This document shows positions 1-8,279 of a stretch of DNA of 45,142 nucleotides, one piece after another. The stretch comes from Acetivibrio sp. MSJd-27 (GTDB taxonomy: Bacteria > Bacillota > Clostridia > UMGS1840 > HGM11507). Under the pieces are notes generated by a model, which ran no database searches, had not been told where the DNA came from, and saw only the letters and a list, made by a program, of their open reading frames with translations. How positions within the stretch are numbered: position 1 is the first letter of the stretch; each line of letters begins with the position of its first letter. The translations under genes were made by a program, and so were the position numbers. The stretch lies in the NCBI RefSeq assembly GCF_018918095.1, contig NZ_JAHLPV010000022.1:1-45142 (forward strand), read 5' to 3'.

Positions 1-49
1 CTTTTGCTTTGCGTGCGATTTCCTCCGGCGTTCTTTTTCTTCTTGGCAT
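1..49 (-). CDS. Unknown protein, N-terminal fragment cut by window edge
   Basis: The minus strand carries an ATG at 47-49, followed by about 16 codons (starting MPRRKRTPEE) that run off the left edge. A GGAGG ribosome-binding site lies just upstream at about 57-61, and a good promoter lies at 75-103. The visible peptide is very basic, which fits a nucleic-acid-binding or transposase-type protein, but too little is visible to assign a family. It reads in the same direction as the phosphotransferase gene upstream. Confidence 0.5.
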   Translation of the reverse strand, partial: MPRRKRTPEEIARKAK

Positions 50-50
50 A

Positions 51-103
51 GTAAAACCTCCAAACTCAGTATTTATTATATACCTGTTTGGAGGTTTACA
101 CAA
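51..103 (-). promoter_or_regulatory. Promoter lying between near-perfect inverted repeats
   Basis: On the minus strand there is a -35 box TTGTGT (98-103), a 17-base spacer and a consensus -10 TATAAT (75-80), serving the gene that starts at 49. An inverted repeat flanks the -10: left arm GTAAAACCTCCAAAC at 51-65 and right arm GTTTGGAGGTTTAC at 86-99. One arm occupies the spacer and the other covers the ribosome-binding site. Only one arm would be transcribed, so this looks more like a DNA operator than an RNA hairpin. That role is inferred. Confidence 0.6.
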
Positions 104-118
104 TCTTTGTAAAAGACT

Positions 119-976
119 CTACCAAGTCGGGATTGGATTTCTCATATTATTATACCAACGAAGTACATCTTTTGCCTGATTTATCATTACTTCTACTTTT
201 TCATCACCAAAAGGGATTGCCCAAGGAACAGATGAGAGTGTATTGCTGCTTATATATAAAGCGAGTAGATTCCAAAATTCCATTGGAACATTGTTGTCAA
301 AATAACCATTTACCATACCTGTTGCAAATAATGGATCTGATTCTGCACACCATACGATACGATTAAATTCTTCCCACGGGTCGCCGAAATCATTTCGGTT
401 AAAATCAATGATATATAGCTGCTTATCATTGCCTATCATCATATTTCCTATATGATAATCTCCGTGTTGATATGTGCGGGGGCGACCTTTAAGTAAATGT
501 CGGTGATCATTGATGTAATCAATAAATGCTTGACCGTTTTCGTATTTAATTGGGCATTCATCATATTTTTTTATTTTATAATCTGCTTTACGATTGAAAA
601 ACATCTCCCAGTCCTCAATATCTTCAGGTGCTGGTATCGTATGAATCTTTTTTAATATCTTTCCCGATTTAAAACCATAGTCATACTGTTCTTTACTTGT
701 GAGCAATGGAATATTTTCTTCTGCATCAACTCCATTAATCCAAGTTTGAATCGAATACACCCCTTCATCACAAGTGCCAAATTCCAATGGTTTGCACATA
801 GGAACTTTGAGAGCCGAAACTTTACACATTAGGTCAAATTCGCTTTTCTTGCGGTCATATTGTTCTATCGGAGATACACGAAGCAGATATTTATTTCCGT
901 CTTTATCGGCAACACAGTATTTCTTATCCCCGGACCAGCCTTTGTCAATGATATCTTTTGAAATAAAAGTTTTCAT
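119..976 (-). CDS. Aminoglycoside phosphotransferase (APH) family kinase
   Basis: The 285-residue protein has the APH/choline kinase fold signature. The Brenner motif HGDYHIGN is at residues 171-178, with catalytic Asp173 and Asn178, and the metal-binding IIDFNR with Asp191 follows. Family members transfer phosphate from ATP to aminoglycosides or other small hydroxylated substrates in the cytosol. The start at 976 has an AAGGAG site seven bases upstream. The gene is visibly more AT-rich than the lysC-hom genes beside it and has no functional link to them, which suggests acquisition. I cannot tell a true resistance enzyme from a housekeeping kinase, because substrate specificity is not readable from the motifs. 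Confidence 0.75.
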   Translation of the reverse strand: MKTFISKDIIDKGWSGDKKYCVADKDGNKYLLRVSPIEQYDRKKSEFDLMCKVSALKVPMCKPLEFGTCDEGVYSIQTWINGVDAEENIPLLTSKEQYDYGFKSGKILKKIHTIPAPEDIEDWEMFFNRKADYKIKKYDECPIKYENGQAFIDYINDHRHLLKGRPRTYQHGDYHIGNMMIGNDKQLYIIDFNRNDFGDPWEEFNRIVWCAESDPLFATGMVNGYFDNNVPMEFWNLLALYISSNTLSSVPWAIPFGDEKVEVMINQAKDVLRWYNNMRNPIPTW

Positions 977-1230
977 TTTTGCAGCTCCTTTTCAAAATTA
1001 TATTGCCTATATGCTCTTCAAATTTTTTGCTTGCTGTTTGCTTTTGAATGCTATAATACGAATCTCAATTATGATTAATTTTATTATAAAAAGCAACAGA
1101 TTGAGTGGGATTTTTGTGTCTGCACGGAAATAACTGATGTGAAGTATGCGAAAATAATGTCCGCAAGAGTAACGAGCATCGGATTTTGATACCAAAATCC
1201 AAATTTGCAAACTTTCACTTTGCAGCATAA
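977..1230. other. Intergenic region with no convincing gene
   Basis: This lies between the phosphotransferase start and the terminator-like structure after lysC. Short open frames exist on both strands but none has a usable ribosome-binding site. The first 110 bases are AT-rich and should hold the phosphotransferase promoter, but I see no clear -35/-10 pair. Confidence 0.4.
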
Positions 1231-1291
1231 AAAACGGTGCAACTTCTTTTCAAGGTAAAACCGTAACTTACCCTGCCACACCGCTTTTTAT
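1227..1291 (-). terminator. Probable terminator of the lysC-hom operon
   Basis: Reading the minus strand after the lysC stop, an A-run and GCGGTG are followed about 40 bases later by CACCG and a run of six T. A smaller GGTAA/TTACC stem lies inside the loop. The outer stem is short, so the assignment is moderate. Confidence 0.45.
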
Positions 1292-1314
1292 TGGTTCCAT
1301 CCAATCAAACCTGT

Positions 1315-2523
1315 TTAATTATTGAAAAATTTATCATGAATCGCGGCGACTGCCTTTTCCGCATTCTTTTCGTCAATCAGAACCGACACCTTAATCTCGG
1401 AAGTCGCAATCATATGAATATTGATCTGCGCTTCATACAACGCTTCAAACATCTTTGCCGCAACCCCCGGATTGGAAGCCATACCGGCTCCCACGATCGA
1501 AACCTTGGATACATTATCCGCGTGTTTAATTTCCTTTGCTTCCAGATTTTCAATCTGCTCATTCAAAATCTGCAAAGCTTCCTCCACATGATCTCTCGGA
1601 ACCGTGAAGGAAATATCCTTGGTTCCTTCCCGGCCGATAGACTGCAGAATAACGTCCACATTGATGTTATATTTCGCCATCAGATTGAACAGCATATATG
1701 CTTTTCCCGGTGTATCATTGATCCCCACCACCGATATCCGCGCTACATTGTTATCTCTGGTTACCCCTCTTACCAACATTTTCTCCACGTTGCCAACCTC
1801 CCTCACTTTGGTTCCTTCTATTTTCTCAAAGCTGGATTTAACCTCCAGCGCCACGTTATATTTTTTGGCCAGTTCAACCGAACGGTTGTGCAGAACATTT
1901 GCTCCCAGAGAAGCCAGTTCCAGCATCTCGTCATAGGAGATATCCTTCAGCTTTTTCGCATTCTTCACGATTCTGGGATCGGTGGTATAAACCCCGTCCA
2001 CATCGGTATAGATCTCACACAAGTCCGCATTCAGTGCCGCTGCCAGAGCAACCGCCGTCGTGTCCGAGCCTCCCCGTCCGAGCGTTGTGATGTCATTGTA
2101 TCGGTTAATGCCCTGAAAGCCTGCTACAATAACAATTTTTTTCTGATCCAGCTCGCTTTGCAGCCGCTGGGTGTCTATATGCTTGATTCTCGCATTCATG
2201 TTGTTCCGGTCGGTGTGCATGGCAACCTGCCATCCAGTCAATGAAATCACCGGATATCCCAGTTTTTCCAGAGCCATGGCCAAAAGTGAAATGGTGATCT
2301 GTTCGCCGACGGAGAGAAGCACATCCATCTCCCGCTTGGAATGATTGGGATTGATCTCGTTTGCCTTTTCAATCAGATCATCTGTCGTATCGCCCTGGGC
2401 GGATACCACGACGACCACCTGGTTCCCCGCATTGTATGCATCGGTGACTCTGCCGGCAACGTTGAAGATTTTCTCAGCGTCCGCAACCGAGCTGCCGCCG
2501 AATTTCTGAACAATTAAACCCAT
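1315..2523 (-). CDS. lysC: Aspartate kinase
   Basis: Aspartate kinase phosphorylates L-aspartate to aspartyl phosphate, the first step toward lysine, threonine and methionine. The 402-residue protein has the amino-acid kinase domain with KFGGSS at residues 7-12 and the RGGSDTTA nucleotide/aspartate loop at 150-157. Two C-terminal ACT domains follow (about 263-330 and 341-402), so allosteric feedback by an end product is expected. The length is that of monofunctional LysC enzymes. It is the last gene of a three-gene minus-strand operon, 14 bases after hom, and is followed by a probable terminator. Confidence 0.95.
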   Translation of the reverse strand: MGLIVQKFGGSSVADAEKIFNVAGRVTDAYNAGNQVVVVVSAQGDTTDDLIEKANEINPNHSKREMDVLLSVGEQITISLLAMALEKLGYPVISLTGWQVAMHTDRNNMNARIKHIDTQRLQSELDQKKIVIVAGFQGINRYNDITTLGRGGSDTTAVALAAALNADLCEIYTDVDGVYTTDPRIVKNAKKLKDISYDEMLELASLGANVLHNRSVELAKKYNVALEVKSSFEKIEGTKVREVGNVEKMLVRGVTRDNNVARISVVGINDTPGKAYMLFNLMAKYNINVDVILQSIGREGTKDISFTVPRDHVEEALQILNEQIENLEAKEIKHADNVSKVSIVGAGMASNPGVAAKMFEALYEAQINIHMIATSEIKVSVLIDEKNAEKAVAAIHDKFFNN

Positions 2524-2537
2524 ATTTACCTCCCTGG

Positions 2538-3749
2538 TTAATCAATAAACTTTATTTTTTTGATGGCAGAAACCTGTTTCATCTTTTCTTTCAAGTCAGC
2601 AACCGTCATTTCGCTGGTCATGATGCCGAACTCGCCCTCTTTGATTTGGAGGACTTCTGTCTCTCCAAACAAATTGCATATCCTATCCTTCTGCTCTTTA
2701 TAGCTTCCCGCAATACGAACCAAAAATTTTGCCGTATTCTGATCATAGGGTACAACGAAGTCGGTGTCCACTTCCTCCCAGAAGTAATGGTTATTCCGAT
2801 CCAGATTTCGGACGCAGTCGATCACGTCGGCCACAACCGCGCTGGCAGTCGGCAGTTTTCCGGCGCCGCGTCCGTAAAACATTACATCGCCGATGGCGTT
2901 TCCTTTGACTAAAATGCCGTTAAACACATCTTTGATCCCTGCAAGGGAATGGCTTGTTTTCAGCATTGTCGGTTCCACTGACGCAAACACTCTGTCGTTT
3001 TCTATCTTCGCCCGCCCAATCAGCTTGATCACGCTTCCATAGGCCTCTGCATACTTAACATCTGTCAGAGTGATGTCTGTGATACCATCCGTATTAATCT
3101 TTGTATAGTCCACCCGTTTTCCAAATACCAGGGACGACAGAATGGCAATCTTCCTGCACGCATCGTGCCCTTCCACATCAGCAGCGGGATTTTTTTCCGC
3201 ATATCCCTTGTCCTGTGCATCCTTTAATGCAACCGAAAATTCTTTTCCGGACTCAAACATTTCCGTCAGAATATAGTTGGTAGTACCGTTTAAAATTCCT
3301 ACAATCTCGGTGATTTCATTTGCGGCAAGGCAGCTGTTCAGCGGCCGGATAATCGGAATGCCGCCTCCCACGCTGGCCTCAAACATATAATTGATATCCT
3401 TTTCCCGGGCAATTTGAAGCAGTTCCGCTCCATAGGCCGCCACCAGCTCCTTGTTTGAGGTGACAACATGCTTTCCCTTTAAAAGAAGCCTTTTCGTAAA
3501 ATCATAAGAAGGGTGCAGGCCACCCATGGTTTCCACAACCACGCTGACCTCTTCATCATTTAATATATCCTCAAAATTCTTTGTAAATAACTCATGATGT
3601 GGATCCTCTGAAAAATCCCGGATATCCAGGATATATTTTACCGTAATGGTATCCGAACATTTTTCCGCTATGGAAATTTTATTTGTCTCAAGAACTTCCA
3701 GCACGCCGGAACCGACTGTGCCGAAGCCCATAATTGCTATCTTCGCCAT
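2538..3749 (-). CDS. hom: Homoserine dehydrogenase
   Basis: This NAD(P)-dependent enzyme reduces aspartate semialdehyde to homoserine. The 403-residue protein begins with the Rossmann motif GFGTVGSG (residues 8-15). It carries the family's catalytic region around the lysine-rich DKGYAEKNPAADVEG segment and ends in an ACT domain that begins near FLVRIAG, a candidate threonine-feedback site. It sits between lysC and the ACT-domain gene with gaps of 14-15 bases, so the three are very probably cotranscribed. No thrB or thrC lies in the operon. Confidence 0.95.
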   Translation of the reverse strand: MAKIAIMGFGTVGSGVLEVLETNKISIAEKCSDTITVKYILDIRDFSEDPHHELFTKNFEDILNDEEVSVVVETMGGLHPSYDFTKRLLLKGKHVVTSNKELVAAYGAELLQIAREKDINYMFEASVGGGIPIIRPLNSCLAANEITEIVGILNGTTNYILTEMFESGKEFSVALKDAQDKGYAEKNPAADVEGHDACRKIAILSSLVFGKRVDYTKINTDGITDITLTDVKYAEAYGSVIKLIGRAKIENDRVFASVEPTMLKTSHSLAGIKDVFNGILVKGNAIGDVMFYGRGAGKLPTASAVVADVIDCVRNLDRNNHYFWEEVDTDFVVPYDQNTAKFLVRIAGSYKEQKDRICNLFGETEVLQIKEGEFGIMTSEMTVADLKEKMKQVSAIKKIKFID

Positions 3750-3764
3750 GTGTGTCTCCTTCCT

Positions 3765-4211
3765 TTAAACACCGTTTGATATGATGTCAATTTTGCTGAC
3801 GCCCTCTACCTGCTGAAGCTTCTGAACCAGTTTCTCCACCGAGTATATCAATTCCTTTGTCTCGATCGTCACCGTGATGTTGGCAACGCCATTGACGGGA
3901 ATATTCTGATTGATGGTCAGAATATTGGCTTTGGATTTGGCCATTACCTTCAGGATGTTGGACAGCACTCCGGACACGTCTTCCAACACCAGCAAAAATG
4001 TGATTTTCTTCCCAATCTGGGATTCATAAAACGGTTTAATCAGATCTTTATATTTATAGAATGCGCTTCTCGAAATGTCTGCAATCTTTACCGCTTCACT
4101 GATATTCTCCGCTTTTTCCGTCTCCAGGAGCCGTTTCGCGCGGATCGTTTTTAAAAGTACTTCCGGGAGCGCCGATTCCTCTACAAGATAGTAGGCTGAC
4201 TTCTCTTTCAT
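3765..4211 (-). CDS. ACT-domain protein of the PheB/UPF0735 family
   Basis: This small protein (148 residues from the ATG at 4211) has an N-terminal helical, HTH-like half and a C-terminal ACT domain from about residue 70 (ITFLLVLEDVSGVLS). The family is found beside hom in many Firmicutes and is presumed to bind an amino acid, but its biochemical role is not settled. A GTG at 4220 in the same frame is possible, but the GAGGTG ribosome-binding site is correctly spaced only for the ATG at 4211. As first gene of the hom-lysC operon it could be a regulator of the pathway; that is inferred. Confidence 0.85.
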   Translation of the reverse strand: MKEKSAYYLVEESALPEVLLKTIRAKRLLETEKAENISEAVKIADISRSAFYKYKDLIKPFYESQIGKKITFLLVLEDVSGVLSNILKVMAKSKANILTINQNIPVNGVANITVTIETKELIYSVEKLVQKLQQVEGVSKIDIISNGV

Positions 4212-4249
4212 TCTGTCCACCTCACATATACAATTGTTTTTACCGAATC

Positions 4250-4278
4250 AGTGTATCACACTTATTTTATTACATCAA
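4250..4278 (-). promoter_or_regulatory. Promoter of the ACT-hom-lysC operon
   Basis: The minus strand has TTGATG (4273-4278), a 17-base spacer and TACACT (4250-4255), about 40 bases upstream of the ACT-domain gene. The rest of the divergent gap (4279-4532) is AT-rich. It should hold the promoter of the plus-strand gene, where TAATAT at 4454-4459 is a weak -10 candidate with no clear -35. Confidence 0.55.
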
Positions 4279-4532
4279 AAGCTGTTTTCCTGAAATAATC
4301 CTCATTTTCTTCTGTTTTCTTATAATTTCTCCGTTTTTCTTAATCCAGCATTCGTTTCGGCAAATTCATTTTTTTATGTAAATATAACAAAAAGTATCCG
4401 TACATTTATGGAATTTCGTTCAAATTAGCAATGTTCAAATTCCGTATTTGTGTTAATATAAATTGTGAGAGTGAAAAATACATTTGTCCATGTAGAAAGT
4501 ATATTATTTTTTTGCAGAAAAGAGGAAAGACA

Positions 4533-5744
4533 ATGAGATATGTAATTGTGCTGGGAGATGGTATGGCCGATCTGCCCTGTGACCGTCTTGGCGGAAAAAC
4601 ACCTTTGGAAGCTGCACAGAAACCGAATATTGACCGCGCCGCCAAATACGGCAAAATGGGCATGATGCGGACGGTCTATGAAGGTATGGCTCCCGGCAGC
4701 GACGTGGCCAACCTGTGCGTCATGGGTTACAATCCCAAAATCTATTATTCCGGCCGTTCCCCGCTGGAAGCCGCCAGTATCGGGGTTGCGCTGACCGACA
4801 CGGATATCACCTACCGCGCCAATCTGGTTACCCTTTCCAGTGAATCTGTTTACGAAGAAAAGACCATGTTGGATTACAGCGCCGGTGAAATTACCACGCA
4901 GGAGGCCGCCGCACTGATCCAAACCCTGAAGCAGGAACTGGATTCTGAAACATTTCAGCTCTTCGCAGGGGTCAGCTACCGCCATCTGCTGATTCGCAAA
5001 GATAGGAAGAGAGCCGGCAGGCTGACGCCTCCTCATGATATCTCCGACCGTCCCGTCAAGGACTATCTGCCGGAGGACAGCGTGATTCTTTCCATCATGA
5101 AAAAAAGTCATGAAATATTAAAACAGCACCCTGTCAATCTGGACCGAATAAAAAGAGGGCTTCATCCAGCTGATTCTCTTTGGATTTGGGGCGAGGGAGT
5201 AAAACCGCGCCTGGACAGCTTTGAGGAAAAATATCACCTGACAGGCTCTGTGATCTCTGCGGTGGATCTGATCAAGGGAATCGGTGTTCTGACCGGTCTG
5301 AATGTGATTGAGGTTCCGGGAGCGACCGGTACCGTCCACACCAATTTTGACGGAAAGCGGAATGCCGCCATCAAGGCATTGCAGGACGGCGCCCAGTATC
5401 TTTATATTCATTTGGAGGCTGCCGACGAGAGCGGCCATCAGGGCAGTGCGGAAGACAAGGTTCGCTCCATCGAGCTGATTGATGAAAAAATTTACGGCCC
5501 CGTGCTCAGCTGTCTCAAAGAATTGAACGAGCCGTTCCGGCTGCTTGTTCTGCCGGATCATCCGACGCCGCTGAAGCTGAAAACACACACTGCCGACCCC
5601 GTTCCTTTCCTCCTTTTGAAGGATTCGGACAGCCAAATTCAGGATCCAGATGCCGTATATACGGAGACTTATGCGCAGAAAAGCGGCATTTTCCTGGACG
5701 AAGGGCATACTTTGCTCGAAAAAGTCATAAACAATGAATTGTAA
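4533..5744 (+). CDS. ApgM-type phosphoglycerate mutase family protein; possible homoserine kinase
   Basis: This 403-residue protein belongs to the alkaline-phosphatase superfamily, cofactor-independent phosphoglycerate mutase (archaeal ApgM) group. It has the N-terminal metal motif GDGMAD (residues 8-13), the nucleophile region GSDVAN with Ser56, a central HLEAADESGH motif and a C-terminal PDHPTP motif. Start: the ATG at 4533 follows AGAGGAAAG, whereas the open frame begins 102 bases earlier without a site. Members of this group near threonine genes have been proposed as functional analogues of homoserine kinase. Divergence from hom-lysC and the absence of thrB support that reading, but glycolytic mutase activity cannot be excluded. 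Confidence 0.8.
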   Translation: MRYVIVLGDGMADLPCDRLGGKTPLEAAQKPNIDRAAKYGKMGMMRTVYEGMAPGSDVANLCVMGYNPKIYYSGRSPLEAASIGVALTDTDITYRANLVTLSSESVYEEKTMLDYSAGEITTQEAAALIQTLKQELDSETFQLFAGVSYRHLLIRKDRKRAGRLTPPHDISDRPVKDYLPEDSVILSIMKKSHEILKQHPVNLDRIKRGLHPADSLWIWGEGVKPRLDSFEEKYHLTGSVISAVDLIKGIGVLTGLNVIEVPGATGTVHTNFDGKRNAAIKALQDGAQYLYIHLEAADESGHQGSAEDKVRSIELIDEKIYGPVLSCLKELNEPFRLLVLPDHPTPLKLKTHTADPVPFLLLKDSDSQIQDPDAVYTETYAQKSGIFLDEGHTLLEKVINNEL

Positions 5745-5787
5745 TAACGGATTAGACCTTTGAACATATTTGCAAAGAGGGTACACT

Positions 5788-6870
5788 ATGAATTACGAAA
5801 AACATAAAAAATTTTTTACGGTATTCGCTTATGCCGTTATTTTCGGCGCCTTGGCCTATTTTATACTATTCCGGTACTTCAGTGTGATAGCGCCCTTTGT
5901 ATTCGCCATTCTCTTTGCAATGATCATCAACCCGCTGGTAGACCTCTTTCATCAGCGGCTGAGAATAAACCGAAAATTTGCCGGAATTCTCGTCATTCTG
6001 CTGGTGTTTGGCGTGTTGGGTACCTTTTTAACAGCCTGCATCTCTGAAATTTACTCCCTCTGCAAAGGCTTCTTGACAGAATTTCTAAACAATCCCAACA
6101 GTTTTGACGCAACTGCCCAAGGACTCAACGTGATTTCAGAGCGGATCAGCAGGCTGCTGCATACGGACTTTGATTTGGTGGAAAGTGTGAAAAATATCAT
6201 TATGCCTGCCGCACAGTGGGCAGTAAGCGCGGCAGGCAATATCGCCAAATCGGTGCCGCAGATTTTTGTGGCGGTTATCGTATTCATTTTGGCCTCCTTT
6301 TTCTTTGTGTCAGACCGAAAGCTGATTACGGATTTTTGTCTCAAATATTTAAAGCCAAAACATCTTCGCAGTATAGAAAGATTGAAAAAAATCGCGCGAG
6401 ATTCCATTTTAGGCTATGTGAAGGCCCAGCTGGTACTAATGTCTATCACTTTCGTGGAGCTTCTGATCGGCTTTTCTATCATGAACCTGATGAAGATTGC
6501 TGATCTAAATTATATATTTCTGATTGCACTGGGAACGGCCGTCCTGGACGCGCTTCCGGTGTTTGGAACGGGGACTGTCCTGATCCCATGGACCGTCATA
6601 AAAGTGGTGGCGGGTGATTTCAATATGGCAATCGCTTTGCTGATTCAATATGTGGTGTGCATCTGTGTCCGGCAGTTCATGGAGCCGAAAATTGTCGGGG
6701 AAAGCCTTGGGCTTCATCCTCTGGTTACCCTATTTTCGATGTATATCGGCTTAAATGTAGTCGGCGTGGCAGGGATGATTCTATTCCCCATCATTGCGCT
6801 TTTTTTGGTTCGTTTGTATCAGACAGGCGCGTTTGACCATATTTTAAAAAGAGAAAAAAACAGCAAAATA
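5788..6870 (+). CDS. AI-2E/PerM family membrane transporter
   Basis: This is an integral membrane protein with seven or eight hydrophobic segments: two near the N-terminus, an amphipathic extracytoplasmic stretch at about 90-150, then a C-terminal bundle. It contains the family's MEPKIVGESLGLHPL signature near residue 300. Family members range from AI-2 exporters to sodium/proton antiporters, so the substrate is unknown. The ATG at 5788 follows AGAGGG and is chosen over an upstream in-frame ATG at 5770. It starts about 43 bases after the ApgM-type gene and may be cotranscribed with it. The final TAA is at 6871-6873. Confidence 0.85.
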
Positions 6871-6919
6871 TAACTGCGGGCAAGATGTCCCCCGCATCTT
6901 AAGGCGGCGGGTTCCATAT

Positions 6920-6974
6920 CCGCAATCAGCGGAAGTACAATCTCCCGCTGATCGCGGCACTGCTATGCAGTGCC
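6920..6974 (+). repeat. Two adjacent inverted repeats
   Basis: CCGCAATCAGCGG (6920-6932) pairs with CCGCTGATCGCGG (6945-6957) with one mismatch. It is followed at once by the perfect hairpin GGCACTGC-TAT-GCAGTGCC (6956-6974). This is strong local secondary structure of unknown function, about 50 bases downstream of the transporter stop. Confidence 0.6.
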
Positions 6975-7089
6975 CTTGTCCTCGTTGAATGACGGAGCAA
7001 GCCCTTATTGAACTTCTATATCCCCTGCATGCCCTGTTCGCCCGCCATTCCTTAAGCTTCGCCTTGCCGGCAAGCGGAAAGTTATTTTT

Positions 7090-7126
7090 GGGGTTGCTTC
7101 CAGGATATTTGGAGCGACCCTTTTTT
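7090..7126 (+). terminator. Intrinsic terminator
   Basis: GGGTTGCTTCCA pairs with TTGGAGCGACCC across a short loop and is followed by six T (7121-7126). It could end the ApgM-transporter transcript or a separate structured RNA from the preceding GC-rich stretch. Confidence 0.75.
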
Positions 7127-7135
7127 CAAAAAAAT

Positions 7136-7187
7136 AAACACCGTGATACAGCTTGCTCAGCAGCTGTGTCACGGTGTTTTATTTTTT
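7136..7187. terminator. Long hairpin terminator, active in either direction
   Basis: AAACACCGTGATACAGCT (7136-7153) pairs with AGCTGTGTCACGGTGTTT (7162-7179), with one wobble pair over 18 positions. T-rich tracts lie on both sides (TTTTATTTTTT on the plus strand, A-run on the left). Confidence 0.75.
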
Positions 7188-7425
7188 ATAATCTAAAATT
7201 CTTACTTTTTATTGTAAGAATAGTATCTTTTATTAAAGATAGCTGATTCTATTACTCTTTATCTCACTTTTTCTCTTGTATTAAATCACAAAATATCTTC
7301 TTTTGTCAAATTTATATATGATTATAAGATAATTTCTATACGATTAAATATGAATATAGATAGGTTCCATCGGAAAAATCAACATTATATAATTTATAAT
7401 AAGGTACGATTTGGAGTGCATTATT

Positions 7426-7773
7426 ATGAGTTATTTTGAGAATAAATATGGTCGGCGTGAAAAAGTTTATAGACGGAGCTATTATATTGACAATATACTA
7501 CTTACTCAATTAGAAGATTTGAGTAAAATTTATCGTGCGAAAATTCCTGATTTCATTAATGATAGTGTAGAGGAGTTAATTAAAACAGAAAACATTGAAT
7601 TATATGACAAGGCTGAAGGTGAGTTATCCATAAAATATACTTTATTAGTTCGGAAAAGCAATTTGAAAGGATTAGAGGATTTGAATAAGCGATATGGTAT
7701 CAGTTTATCTAAACTTGTGAATATTGCAATACGTAATCTTTTAAATAGTCAAAAACATCTAATCACCAACTAA
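7426..7773 (+). CDS. Small protein with two ribbon-helix-helix-like repeats
   Basis: This 115-residue, AT-rich gene starts at the ATG at 7426, nine bases after a GGAG; a TTG at 7411 is the alternative. The protein appears to contain two copies of one pattern: a short strand, then L..L..L...Y...I..FIN/LVN and a second helix (residues about 18-55 and 65-105). That arrangement suggests a tandem ribbon-helix-helix DNA-binding protein, possibly a plasmid- or phage-type regulator. I do not recognise a named family. Base composition is well below the neighbours' GC, which hints at transfer. Confidence 0.55.
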   Translation: MSYFENKYGRREKVYRRSYYIDNILLTQLEDLSKIYRAKIPDFINDSVEELIKTENIELYDKAEGELSIKYTLLVRKSNLKGLEDLNKRYGISLSKLVNIAIRNLLNSQKHLITN

Positions 7774-7846
7774 TAACCCATAATTTTATATATTTGTGTA
7801 TCTGTGTGGCATCACGCCAATAAAAACAAAGGAGAAAGAATATCCA

Positions 7847-8176
7847 ATGAGAAAGCAAGGATCCCCCCTTATGCGCATAACCCAAAGAACACCGGACGGA
7901 AAAAAATATATCCCTGATGATCCTATAAAGTTTGATGTTGCCAAACATACAATCGACAAAATAAATCCCATCCCTTTTATACCAAATGAGACGGTCAACC
8001 AGAAGGTTATGGCCGCAGAATTTATTGTCACCGAGTTATATCTGGAGTGCCTTACCCATCTGATAAACAGCGGCAAAGTGTATGATATTGAGCAATTTCG
8101 GCAGGATTTTCTGTCATTGGTTGAAAAGGAGGGGATGAAATCCAAACTGGAAATACTTATAACAGAATTATTTTAG
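7847..8176 (+). CDS. Hypothetical protein of unknown family
   Basis: This gene codes for 109 residues. The ATG at 7847 has AAAGGAG about 12 bases upstream, a long but usable spacing; the frame is open 51 bases further upstream without a better site. The first 40 residues are rich in basic residues, Pro and Ile; the remainder is predicted to be helical with an acidic-basic C-terminus. There is no signal peptide or membrane segment and no motif I recognise. It lies between the ribbon-helix-helix-like gene and the Spo0E-like gene on the same strand. Confidence 0.5.
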   Translation: MRKQGSPLMRITQRTPDGKKYIPDDPIKFDVAKHTIDKINPIPFIPNETVNQKVMAAEFIVTELYLECLTHLINSGKVYDIEQFRQDFLSLVEKEGMKSKLEILITELF

Positions 8177-8279
8177 GCAGGGATAGGTGCGGGCATATCT
8201 TGAAAGTATCTGTGAATTTCAATTAATATCAATTTTCTTAAATGAAATATAAAAATACAGAAAATGGAGAAGAGCAATT

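Larger units (their letters stand above)
6871..7425. other. Long structured non-coding gap
   Basis: About 550 bases without a supportable gene. The first half is GC-rich and full of inverted repeats (6920-6974) and ends in an intrinsic terminator at 7090-7126. A second, longer hairpin terminator follows at 7136-7187. From about 7190 the DNA becomes very AT-rich and should contain the promoter of the following small gene. I saw no convincing open frame with a ribosome-binding site. Confidence 0.6.

Noticed and set aside
1007-1281. Two overlapping minus-strand frames in the phosphotransferase-lysC gap
   Set aside because: They are low-complexity, lack usable ribosome-binding sites, and overlap each other and the probable terminator.
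1291-2244. 317-codon plus-strand frame opposite lysC
   Set aside because: It is antisense to a clear aspartate kinase gene, with a His/Arg/Ile-rich translation typical of shadow frames.
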